Positions 22,040-28,499 of a DNA stretch of 35,324 bases are shown here, in pieces. Under the pieces are notes generated by a model that had not been told where the DNA came from, did not search any database, and was given only the letters and a program-made list of their open reading frames with translations. The translations under genes were made by a program, and so were the position numbers. Source of the DNA: a virus; the IMG/VR virus record IMGVR_UViG_3300037540_000288, positions 1 through 35,324 of that record. One strand, 5' to 3'. The number at the start of each line of letters is the position of its first letter. The stretch's first letter is position 1.

Positions 22040-22495
22040 TTAGTTTTTAACCTTTTTTGGCTTATAATTGTTCAAATCTTGCCTTTCTTGTATAAGATTA
22101 GAGTAGTCATTTAGAGTCATGCTTATTTTATTACATACCTCTATCGTGGTATTGGTAGTAATGCTATTACAAAACCGGAAAGAGCTTGTGTAACCTATAT
22201 TGTTATATTCAAACATCAATTTAATTATATAAGGCTGCTCTATTATGTATCTAAACTCAATATTGCATTTAGATAATAAATGTTTAAGGTAATCAAGTTT
22301 AACACATATCAATTTATAAACAATGCTATTATCTGATATATTTCTAAACCCATAAGGCTTAGAGTTGTAAAACCCCATTTTATTAAGATCTAGTTCTAAT
22401 TTAATATCATTGTGAATATTACAATAATCTTGTATTTCGCTTGCCGTTAAAACCATTTGCCTAGCAATGCTTTTAATTTTTCCTCTTAACCCCAC
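22040..22495 (-). CDS. Hypothetical protein of the replication region
   Basis: 151 residues, basic, with IARQMVLTASEIQDYCNIHN and several Tyr/Ile-rich strands (FRYIIEQPYIIKLMFEYNN). ATG 22495 follows AGGTGAAAAGGTGG. It directly follows the DnaC-like gene, so a replication-related accessory role is possible. No family recognised. Confidence 0.57.
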   Translation of the reverse strand: MGLRGKIKSIARQMVLTASEIQDYCNIHNDIKLELDLNKMGFYNSKPYGFRNISDNSIVYKLICVKLDYLKHLLSKCNIEFRYIIEQPYIIKLMFEYNNIGYTSSFRFCNSITTNTTIEVCNKISMTLNDYSNLIQERQDLNNYKPKKVKN

Positions 22496-22509
22496 CTTTT
22501 CACCTCAAT

Positions 22510-23277
22510 TTATTTAATTATTTTAGTATCGTATTTTGCTCTTAAACTTTTTCCTTCTAACTCTTTAACATAATTAACATTGCTTAGCCTTTCCCACATT
22601 CGACCACCGACTAATTTTTTTATTGAATTTGGGGACTTATTACAAGTAACAATTACAGCCCTCATATATTCATACCTCTTGTTTATTATATTATACAGCA
22701 ATTGCTTTTCCCAGTCTTCTAAATCCACGCAAAAGAAGTCATCTATTAATAATAAATCAGCTTCGATGCATTTTTTAACATAAGCTAAAGCCACGGGAAT
22801 TACCCGCCCGGATTCACTTATTTTATTCCTTATATTTGTTTTAAATTCTGAAAAATCCACTACAAGTGGTATTTTTGATTCTGTTTTGTCTTTATTTGCC
22901 GTTACAATCATAAACTCTTTTGCTAACGCATAAACAAAATGTGTCTTTCCAATTCCATAACCACCACTTAAAATCAATCCTCGACCGTTAAACGTGGCTT
23001 TCTGGAGCAATCTAAAATATTCTGATAGTGTGGTATCCTTTAGAGAGAAATCGCTTAATTTGGCGTATTTATACCGTTTCGGCGTGTTTAACCTTGAGAA
23101 GATTAAGTTATAATTAGTTTCTACTAAAGTTTTTTGTATTTTCTTTGGTTTTGCTTTAGCATTTGCTAAACAAGATTCTAATGCTCCTGATAAGCCTCTC
23201 TTAACCTTGCTTTGCCCTGCTTTGTTTTTCTTTCTCTTACTGTCACTAATTTGTTTTAATAGCTTTAAATCATCCAT
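22510..23277 (-). CDS. DnaC/IstB-like helicase loader (AAA+ ATPase)
   Basis: 255 residues. Basic N-terminal tail (SKRKKNKAGQSKVKRGLS) then a AAA+ core: Walker A GGYGIGKT (105-112), Walker B DLLLIDDF (174-181), sensor I VIVTCN (208-213), and GGRMWERL (224-231) with candidate arginine finger. It would load the host replicative helicase onto the phage origin, as DnaC or phage loaders do. No DnaB-type helicase or polymerase is encoded, so it would recruit the host enzymes. Lies downstream of the initiator. Confidence 0.85.
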   Translation of the reverse strand: MDDLKLLKQISDSKRKKNKAGQSKVKRGLSGALESCLANAKAKPKKIQKTLVETNYNLIFSRLNTPKRYKYAKLSDFSLKDTTLSEYFRLLQKATFNGRGLILSGGYGIGKTHFVYALAKEFMIVTANKDKTESKIPLVVDFSEFKTNIRNKISESGRVIPVALAYVKKCIEADLLLIDDFFCVDLEDWEKQLLYNIINKRYEYMRAVIVTCNKSPNSIKKLVGGRMWERLSNVNYVKELEGKSLRAKYDTKIIK

Positions 23278-23299
23278 TCTTTAGCCTTAATTCTCTTTT

Positions 23300-24049
23300 T
23301 TAGTTATAATCCGATTCTAATATCATGCTTTTCTTAGGTTTGTAGTAATTAGCTTTGTAGTTACCTTCACTTTTCTTTTTCCATTTTCTTAAGGCTAAAT
23401 TGAAGTTTTTATACTTGTACCCTTTTAGCTCTATTCCTTCATCTAACTCCTTAATCATCTCTTTTAGATCTTCAGTTCCAAATTCAGATTCTAATTTTTC
23501 ATATTCAGATTTTGTTAATTTTACTTTTTCATACTCACCAAAAAGGAAAAATTTTTCTTTTTTACTTTTTTTCTTTTTATCTGTCTCTAACTCTATCTCT
23601 TTCTCTAACTCTATCTCTGTGTTACATTTTGTTACAACACTGTTACATTGTAACACTTTCTCGTTACATTGTAACGTTCCCGTGCCTGACTTATTTCTGA
23701 ATTTCCGTACACGTATTGCACTTTCTGTCTCTTTTCCAATATTTTTAATTGTCTCATGAAAAATAAGATCTTTGTTGTTAATTACTTCAGCTAGACCGCA
23801 TTTTTCTAAGAAAAAGAGAGTTGCTTCTATGTGTTCTTTCTTTTCATCAATCTCTAGCTCCAACTCTTCGGCCAACGTCTCCTCTATGCCATCAAATTCT
23901 ATTAAACCTTCTTTTTCTAAAGATAGCAATTGAAGTTTTAAATATATGAGTGTGTATATTTCACCCCCTGCAACCTTGCGTAGTTTTTTCATTCTCTTAT
24001 CCTGAAAAAAATCCTTTTTTAACTTTAACCAGAAATATTTCTTTGACAA
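23300..24049 (-). CDS. Phage replisome organiser / replication initiator
   Basis: 249 residues. The N-terminal domain MSKKYFWLKLKKDFFQDKRM through GGEIYTLIYLKLQLLSLEKE matches the replisome-organiser N-terminal family of low-GC phages. This part is winged helix in character and binds the origin. A linker at 120-140 (LQCNEKVLQCNSVVTKCN) reflects DNA iterons within the gene. The C-terminal part (ELDEGIELKGYKYKNFNLAL, then RKWKKKSEG) is typical of the helicase-loader binding region. It acts with the loader encoded next to it. The gene holds the likely origin. Confidence 0.83.
   Translation of the reverse strand: MSKKYFWLKLKKDFFQDKRMKKLRKVAGGEIYTLIYLKLQLLSLEKEGLIEFDGIEETLAEELELEIDEKKEHIEATLFFLEKCGLAEVINNKDLIFHETIKNIGKETESAIRVRKFRNKSGTGTLQCNEKVLQCNSVVTKCNTEIELEKEIELETDKKKKSKKEKFFLFGEYEKVKLTKSEYEKLESEFGTEDLKEMIKELDEGIELKGYKYKNFNLALRKWKKKSEGNYKANYYKPKKSMILESDYN
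23585..23676. repeat. Probable origin of replication: iterons inside the initiator gene
   Basis: TGTTACATTGTAACA (23641-23655) and CGTTACATTGTAACG (23662-23676) are inverted repeats with the core GTTACATTGTAAC. Further GTTACA units start at 23621 and 23631. The starts 23621, 23631, 23642 and 23663 are spaced about 10, 11 and 21 bases, in phase with the helix. Before them CTCTAACTCTATCTCT is repeated at 23585-23600 and 23603-23618, and a T-rich stretch (23551-23583) could be the unwinding element. An origin inside the initiator gene is common in lambda and lactococcal phages. Confidence 0.7.
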
Positions 24050-24072
24050 ATTAAACCTACTTTCTTAGTGAG

Positions 24073-24390
24073 TTATTTGTAAATATTAAAAGCGTCTATT
24101 TTCTTTAACTCTTCTACTAAACTTCTTACCAAAACTTCTCCTACTTCATCTGAATGTAAGCTTATTTCAACGTTTTTATAGAAGTAAATATTTTTTACAT
24201 AGCTATTTGGTTTAAAAAATCCGACCGTTTCTGGTACCGCTAACTTATCTATGCTTTCAGAAACATCTAGGCCATTTTCAATATTGTAGAGGGTTAATTT
24301 TTTTTCTAGTTCTGAAAGTAAATTACGGCATTCATGATGCTTTTGCAAAATTTCTGACATTTCTTCAATAATCTTAATATTTTTTTCCAT
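24073..24390 (-). CDS. Hypothetical protein
   Basis: 105 residues. Coiled-coil N-terminus (IKIIEEMSEILQKHHECRN; LLSELEKKLTLYNIENGLDV) followed by FFKPNSYVKNIYFYKNVEIS. It is upstream of the initiator gene in the same operon. Not recognised. Confidence 0.55.
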   Translation of the reverse strand: MEKNIKIIEEMSEILQKHHECRNLLSELEKKLTLYNIENGLDVSESIDKLAVPETVGFFKPNSYVKNIYFYKNVEISLHSDEVGEVLVRSLVEELKKIDAFNIYK

Positions 24391-24393
24391 CTT

Positions 24394-24603
24394 TTAACCT
24401 TTCTTATCTACTTTAACAATATAATGACCTAAACACACGCAGTCTTTCGAGGGTTTTTTGGTCCAATTACCCTCTTTATCTTTGGCCCCTTTTTTTGCTT
24501 TGTGAATCTGGTTTTTAAAGCTGGATAAAGACAGTTTTCTTTCTTCACACCAAGCCCGTAAATTTTTCACAGGCTGGTGGTCTATTAAGTATTTGATTTT
24601 CAT
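24394..24603 (-). CDS. Small basic protein, possible DNA binder
   Basis: 69 residues, very basic (LRAWCEERKLSLSSFKNQIH; KAKKGAKDKEGNWTKKPS). The segment CEERKLSLSSFKNQIHKAKK resembles a helix-turn-helix of small phage regulators. Overlaps the previous gene by ATGA. No family certain. Confidence 0.52.
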   Translation of the reverse strand: MKIKYLIDHQPVKNLRAWCEERKLSLSSFKNQIHKAKKGAKDKEGNWTKKPSKDCVCLGHYIVKVDKKG

Positions 24604-24890
24604 TTTGATCCTTTTATTTCAAGTTTTTCTGTTAACTTTTTAAACTCTTTTCTCGCTTTTTCTATTGTACTAAATTTTTTAACTAATGTAAAATATTTAG
24701 GAAACCCCTTTCCTCCGTTATTACAGCGAGTCCCGAAAGAAATCTTTCCTCCGTAATTCATTTCTTCTAATTCCCAACTGCCTGACGTGCTATAAGTACC
24801 ACCATCTTCAAACCCGCTCTTCTCTAGCATCTCTATGTTTTTCTTTCTTTCTATATCTCTTGCTGTAAAACCATCACAGAATATTGTCAT
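24600..24890 (-). CDS. Hypothetical protein
   Basis: 96 residues from ATG 24890. The frame extends to 24899, but GGTGGGACTT fits as the SD of this ATG and is the same sequence that precedes the gene at 13000. Contains FEDGGTYSTSGSWELEEMNY and a C-terminal basic helix (EKARKEFKKLTEKLEIKGSK). Not recognised. Confidence 0.55.
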   Translation of the reverse strand: MTIFCDGFTARDIERKKNIEMLEKSGFEDGGTYSTSGSWELEEMNYGGKISFGTRCNNGGKGFPKYFTLVKKFSTIEKARKEFKKLTEKLEIKGSK

Positions 24891-24913
24891 AAGTCCCACC
24901 GATTTTAGTTTAA

Positions 24914-25198
24914 TTATAATTGCTTTAAGTAATCTTCAAAAGTTGTTTTAGTGTTTGTTAAATATTTGATTTCTTCTTTATCTGTCTCTTCTAATAGTTC
25001 GTTTTCTATGTAATTTATTTTAGCTGTAAATTTCTTTACAGCTTGCTCTTTAGTTAATAGTTCTACGTTCCCATTGTTGATACTTGTAAGACCGTCTTTA
25101 TAGTCTTTTAGGAATAAACCCGCAAAACCTTCTTGTTTAGTTAATTCAGGATTAATAAGAACTGTGTTGTTTATGATAGCTACTTTATAATTTAACAT
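24914..25198 (-). CDS. Hypothetical protein, first gene of a leftward promoter
   Basis: 94 residues. Acidic and helical C-terminus (EQAVKKFTAKINYIENELLE, then ETDKEEIKYL). GGAG precedes ATG 25198. It is the first gene after the strong promoter at 25240-25268, as for an early gene. Not recognised. Confidence 0.57.
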   Translation of the reverse strand: MLNYKVAIINNTVLINPELTKQEGFAGLFLKDYKDGLTSINNGNVELLTKEQAVKKFTAKINYIENELLEETDKEEIKYLTNTKTTFEDYLKQL

Positions 25199-25239
25199 TC
25201 TCGACTCCGATTTGGGTTAGTATTATTGCTTACAATTAC

Positions 25240-25268
25240 AAGTTAACACAAAAAGTACGCCTTGTCAA
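25240..25268 (-). promoter_or_regulatory. Leftward promoter of the replication/terminase block
   Basis: Minus-strand TTGACA (25268-25263), 17-base spacer and TAACTT (25245-25240), followed by GTAATTGTAA, identical to the sequence after the -10 at 12950. Two direct repeats AAAAAGTACGC (25250-25260 and 25272-25282) flank the -35, 22 bases apart. Confidence 0.7.
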
Positions 25269-25282
25269 GCGAAAAAGTACGC
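25250..25282. repeat. Two 11-bp direct repeats around the leftward -35
   Basis: AAAAAGTACGC at 25250-25260 and 25272-25282. A start-to-start distance of 22 places them on about the same face of the helix, overlapping the spacer and the base upstream of the -35. Candidate operators for a repressor. Confidence 0.55.
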
Positions 25283-25293
25283 TTTTATTTGTT

Positions 25294-25563
25294 TTATTTG
25301 TTTTTACCTAGCAATTTCTTAATGTCTTCTATACTCCAGAAATATTTATTTTCTAGTACTGCATGAAGATTCTCTGTTACTTGTGTCATCGAAAACCCAA
25401 AAAAACCAAAGTTTCGAGATACTTCTTTTTTACTCTTAACTTCCTTTTTTAAGCCTTCTTTATTGAAGAGAAAGCCATTTATATATTCTACTATGTCGCC
25501 TTTTCTAAAGCCTAAAATATCGCTCTTTGCCTCCCATAAAGCCCCATTTTTAAAGAAGTCCAT
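25294..25563 (-). CDS. Hypothetical protein
   Basis: 89 residues, starting MDFFKNGALWEAKSDILGFR. Mixed strands and a C-terminal basic helix (FWSIEDIKKLLGKNK). ATG 25563 follows GGAGGAAAA and lies in the 3' end of the upstream gene. Ends before the promoter at 25240-25268. Not recognised. Confidence 0.52.
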   Translation of the reverse strand: MDFFKNGALWEAKSDILGFRKGDIVEYINGFLFNKEGLKKEVKSKKEVSRNFGFFGFSMTQVTENLHAVLENKYFWSIEDIKKLLGKNK

Positions 25564-25858
25564 TTTTCCTCCAATTTTTCTTTTTTAATATTTCTAAATA
25601 TTGGTGAATGTCGAATTTAATAAAGCTATGTTTTGCATCTATAAGCCATCTTTTATACAAAGAATACGCTTCTATAGATCGTAGTGGTATTTCTAAGAAA
25701 TCTGATACATCTTCTAACAGTAGACAGCATTTAGTGATAGATTTACCTTTTACTTCTTTTTTACAGTAATAAGCATACTGCTTTAATCTTTTAGTAGTGT
25801 TTGCGTTGTTCAAAATGTATTTTAATGTAAATACAGTCACTTCTCTCTCATTATACAT
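25550..25858 (-). CDS. Hypothetical protein, first gene leftward from the divergent promoter region
   Basis: 102 residues, basic (RLKQYAYYCKKEVKGKSITK; LKKKNWRKNGLL). A candidate helix-turn-helix-like stretch is DFLEIPLRSIEAYSLYKRWL. It is the gene closest to the promoter/operator region 25898-26001, so it could be an early regulator, but this is not established. ATG 25858 is preceded by GAGGG. Confidence 0.5.
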   Translation of the reverse strand: MYNEREVTVFTLKYILNNANTTKRLKQYAYYCKKEVKGKSITKCCLLLEDVSDFLEIPLRSIEAYSLYKRWLIDAKHSFIKFDIHQYLEILKKKNWRKNGLL

Positions 25859-25897
25859 AATGCCCTCAATTTTAGTTAATTTTTATCAGTTAATCTT

Positions 25898-25926
25898 AAG
25901 TTACAGTTAAAACAAAGTTAAGTCAA
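25898..25926 (-). promoter_or_regulatory. Leftward promoter of the divergent region
   Basis: Minus-strand TTGACT (25926-25921), 17-base spacer and TAACTT (25903-25898), upstream of the gene starting at 25858. The divergent partner is the promoter at 25973-26001. Confidence 0.62.
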
Positions 25927-25945
25927 GTATTTTTTAATAATCTAC

Positions 25946-25973
25946 TACTAGTACTTTATTTGAATAAAGTACT
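25946..25973. promoter_or_regulatory. Operator-like inverted repeat next to the rightward promoter
   Basis: AGTACTTTATT and AATAAAGTACT (25950-25960 and 25963-25973) are perfect 11-base inverted arms with a TG centre, ending at the first base of the -35. TACTAGTA (25946-25953) overlaps the left arm. It should allow a dimeric regulator to control both divergent promoters. Confidence 0.68.
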
Positions 25974-26001
25974 TGACAAGGGAAAGTTTTAGTATTAGAT
26001 T
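25973..26001 (+). promoter_or_regulatory. Rightward promoter of the 26.0-30.7 kb block
   Basis: TTGACA (25973-25978), 17-base spacer containing GTTTTAG and TAGATT (25996-26001). The first gene starts at 26047. Confidence 0.7.
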
Positions 26002-26046
26002 GAAGGTATTGAGACAATTAAGTTTAATTAAAAAAGTGGTGGAATT

Positions 26047-26400
26047 ATGAAAAATGATATGTTAACTGAGGCGGGTTTAGTGTTTTTTAAAAACACTAAA
26101 CTATTAAGAACGAGGTTAGAGGAGAAATACGGTATTAAAAAAGGTAAATATAAGGGGTATTACGTCCTTTTATGGAAGTATAATCACTCATGGATGTATA
26201 CTTATGATGACATTAAGAGTAAAAAGTCATTTGAGATAGTAAAATACAAGAAAGATTTTCTAAAATTTTTAGAAAAAAGAATACCTCAAATAGAGGAGCG
26301 TATAAAAGAAATTGAAAAAAAAATCAAAGCTTTTGATAAAAAAGAAATAAAAGAAGTAAAAATATTAGATGATATTTTACTCCAAGCTTTAAATCAATAA
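26047..26400 (+). CDS. Hypothetical coiled-coil protein
   Basis: 117 residues, basic. An alpha/beta N-terminus with YYVLLWKYNHSWMYTYDDIK and a C-terminal coiled coil (FLKFLEKRIPQIEERIKEIE). AAGTGGTGGAATT precedes the ATG. First gene of the rightward early block. Not recognised. Confidence 0.57.
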   Translation: MKNDMLTEAGLVFFKNTKLLRTRLEEKYGIKKGKYKGYYVLLWKYNHSWMYTYDDIKSKKSFEIVKYKKDFLKFLEKRIPQIEERIKEIEKKIKAFDKKEIKEVKILDDILLQALNQ

Positions 26401-26415
26401 AAAAATGGGGGAATT

Positions 26416-26661
26416 ATGAAAACACAAAAGGAACTAATAAACGAAGCTGACAACTTAAAATATGATGATGCTCGGTGGAGGTGGTTTTTAGAAAATGGAT
26501 GTGAGCCTGAAATGGGTGAACTTGTAATTAACAGTAGCGAAATAGGCATTAAATTCATGCGAGATGGCTGGCAAAAATGGGTTATGTTTGAATATAGTTG
26601 TAATTCGCCCGCTCTCTGCTCGATGCTCGATGCTGTTAATGTAAAATATACGCTTGATTAA
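26416..26661 (+). CDS. Hypothetical small protein
   Basis: 81 residues, with a Trp-rich DARWRWFLENGCEPEMGELV passage, and NSPALCSMLDAVNVKYTLD at the end. ATGGGGGAATT precedes the ATG. Not recognised. Confidence 0.52.
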   Translation: MKTQKELINEADNLKYDDARWRWFLENGCEPEMGELVINSSEIGIKFMRDGWQKWVMFEYSCNSPALCSMLDAVNVKYTLD

Positions 26662-26674
26662 AGAAAGGTTAATT

Positions 26675-26893
26675 ATGATAGAATTAGGCTTAATGGAAGC
26701 AATAAAAAAGAAGTTAGAGTTTGTTTGTCTTGAGGAGGTAGAGCATATTGAGAAAAAATACAGTGATTTAAAGGCAAGGTCTCAATGCACTGTAAACCAT
26801 AAAGGTCAAAATTACACGGTTGAGAATTTAGAGAATAGAGTCTTTTATAGAGTTCTTAATAGTAGCAAGGAAATCTTAGGGTATTTTATTTAA
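26675..26893 (+). CDS. Hypothetical small protein
   Basis: 72 residues from ATG 26675, chosen because GAAAGG precedes it; an in-frame TTG at 26654 is in the preceding gene. Contains EAIKKKLEFVCLEEVEHIEK and a C-terminal strand region (YTVENLENRVFYRVLNS). It is directly followed by the second promoter of this block. Not recognised. Confidence 0.5.
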   Translation: MIELGLMEAIKKKLEFVCLEEVEHIEKKYSDLKARSQCTVNHKGQNYTVENLENRVFYRVLNSSKEILGYFI

Positions 26894-26900
26894 AATTCGC

Positions 26901-26929
26901 TTGACAAGAGGGTTTTAGCTTTGTACCTT
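26901..26929 (+). promoter_or_regulatory. Second rightward promoter of the block
   Basis: TTGACA (26901-26906), 17-base spacer with GGGTTTTAGC and TACCTT (26924-26929). It lies about 70 bases before the gene at 26996. The palindrome at 26947-26960 follows the -10. Confidence 0.65.
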
Positions 26930-26946
26930 AGTACTGTCTTGTAATT

Positions 26947-26960
26947 AAATACTAGTATTA
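26947..26960. promoter_or_regulatory. Palindromic operator candidate downstream of the promoter
   Basis: AAATACTAGTATTA with perfect palindrome core AATACTAGTATT (26948-26959), the same core as at 12898-12909. It lies 17 bases past the -10, where a bound protein would block transcription. Confidence 0.55.
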
Positions 26961-26995
26961 AATGAATGGAAAATACTAAATTAAAGGTGGTGAAA

Positions 26996-27328
26996 ATGGA
27001 AAGATGTTTTTTAACTGACGGGTCGAGTTGGTTTAACGCCGATAATGCTGAGCATTATCAAGCAAGCTATGAAAATGGGTTTTGTCTGAGTTCAGGAAGT
27101 ACTATACAATACGAATCTCTTTATTTAACAGAGTCAAATGTATTCATTTTAAAGAAGTTTAGTGTAACTATGCCAACCATAACAAAGTATAAGAGAATCA
27201 CAAAAGAGGAGGCCCTAAAGTGGTTTTATGCAAATGAGTACTTAGTTGAGTTTGTCCCTCAAATAATGATAGATAAAAAATCATTCATGAGTGAATATGA
27301 AGCGTTGATTGAGAAAACAGAAATTTAA
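26996..27328 (+). CDS. Hypothetical protein
   Basis: 110 residues from ATG 26996, chosen because AAAGGTGGTGAAA precedes it; the frame extends upstream to 26966. Contains CFLTDGSSWFNADNAEHYQA and ITKEEALKWFYANEYLVEF. Not recognised. Confidence 0.55.
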   Translation: MERCFLTDGSSWFNADNAEHYQASYENGFCLSSGSTIQYESLYLTESNVFILKKFSVTMPTITKYKRITKEEALKWFYANEYLVEFVPQIMIDKKSFMSEYEALIEKTEI

Positions 27329-27348
27329 AAAAGAAAGTGGTGGAGAAT

Positions 27349-27555
27349 ATGAGCATACTAGAAGAGTATGAAACCCAAAAAAAAGAAAAAAATTGCCTTC
27401 ATTGCGGATTTAAAGGTATTTGTGAAAAATATCAAAGTCTTGTAAAAATTGCTCTATACGTCAGACTTGCAGGCTATAAAGAAGCTGATATTTCTTTAAA
27501 AATGGGGCAAGATTGTAACAGGTTTGAATATTATCTAGGAAGTAAATTTAACTAA
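27349..27555 (+). CDS. Small Cys-motif protein
   Basis: 68 residues from ATG 27349 after AAGTGGTGGAGAAT. Contains CLHCGFKGICEKY, a Cys-x2-Cys-x5-Cys group much like the C-terminal groups of the two proteins at 18033-18906 and the DUF2800 cluster, followed by helical sequence with another cysteine (GQDCNRFEYY). Possible metal-binding protein. Unknown family. Confidence 0.52.
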   Translation: MSILEEYETQKKEKNCLHCGFKGICEKYQSLVKIALYVRLAGYKEADISLKMGQDCNRFEYYLGSKFN

Positions 27556-27575
27556 AAAGAAAGTGGTGGTGGAAA

Positions 27576-28499
27576 ATGTCAAATGATATAGCGAAAAAAG
27601 AAAAAAATGAAATGACTGCACTGATTGAAAACTTACAAAGAGAATCCGAATATGCTCTTGAGGTGTCGAGAATTGATAACAACTTTGAGAGAATGATTAA
27701 ATCAGGATTAGTTATTAATAAAATCAATGCTATTGTGACCCCTAAATTCGTTAAAACATACATTATGCCCCTTCAAGGTTCAGTTTTAGGATTTAAAACA
27801 GACAAAGATACTAGTGGCGGGTATGATATTAGTGTTGTCACAAAGGTAACTAAAGAGGCTTTAGCCTTAGGTCTTTTAATGAATGGGAATTGTGTGAATA
27901 TTATCGGGAAAAATCTTATGGTTGTCAAGAATGGCTTCCAGATGAAAATAAATGAGCTACAAGTTAATGAAGATTTAGAAATTTACGATCATAAAGTATT
28001 GAGAGATGCTGTTAAGGCTGAATGGGATAGAGGTCAGATTGTCAAGGCTGGCAAGGTTGGCAGAATACAAGCAAAAGTAAAATTAACATGGACTGTAAAT
28101 AAAGAAGAAAAATCTAAAGTAAAAACGTTCTCTTGCAAGTTTAATGCGGGACAAGATGAGGATGCCACAAACGGAAAGATAGAGCGAAAAGCTTTAAGCT
28201 GGCTATATCACGAAATAACCTCAACCACCTTACCCACGCAAGACAGCGAAGAAAGAGAAGTTGAAGATATTAAGGAAAGCGATGTTGAAATTATCAGCAA
28301 CGATAAACCACTATTAAAGCCAGTTGAAAAAAACGCAAAGCAAATTTTAGAAGACAAGAGGTGTCCGATAAATATTGGAGACCTTCAGGCATGGACAAAG
28401 AAAATGCAATTAAAAGATGATGAAGCTTTTGGGATGTTAGAAAGCCATCCTGAACGAATCATTTCACAAGTTATGAACTATTTAGATTCAATCAAATAA
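27576..28499 (+). CDS. RecT-like single-strand annealing protein
   Basis: 307 residues. The middle resembles the RecT/Redbeta type of phage annealing proteins: IMPLQGSVLGFKTDK, then VVTKVTKEALALGLLMNGNC and NIIGKNLMVVKNGFQMKINE, with the late segment GKIERKALSWLYHEITS as in related proteins that end in a Lys-Ala-Glu-Arg-Lys helix. The C-terminus is Glu/Asp-rich. It is followed at once by a DUF2800 nuclease gene, the usual annealing-protein/exonuclease pair. The family is inferred from residue pattern, so confidence is moderate. Confidence 0.65.
   Translation: MSNDIAKKEKNEMTALIENLQRESEYALEVSRIDNNFERMIKSGLVINKINAIVTPKFVKTYIMPLQGSVLGFKTDKDTSGGYDISVVTKVTKEALALGLLMNGNCVNIIGKNLMVVKNGFQMKINELQVNEDLEIYDHKVLRDAVKAEWDRGQIVKAGKVGRIQAKVKLTWTVNKEEKSKVKTFSCKFNAGQDEDATNGKIERKALSWLYHEITSTTLPTQDSEEREVEDIKESDVEIISNDKPLLKPVEKNAKQILEDKRCPINIGDLQAWTKKMQLKDDEAFGMLESHPERIISQVMNYLDSIK

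Noticed and set aside
23585-23676. CRISPR-like array
   Set aside because: Repeats are short, palindromic and inside a coding gene, with no spacer regularity; iterons of an origin explain them. No CRISPR array was seen elsewhere.
23400-23759. 119-codon open frame on the + strand opposite the replication initiator
   Set aside because: Low-complexity Ser/Phe-rich shadow of the Lys/Glu-rich initiator and its iterons; no ribosome site and no neighbour on that strand.
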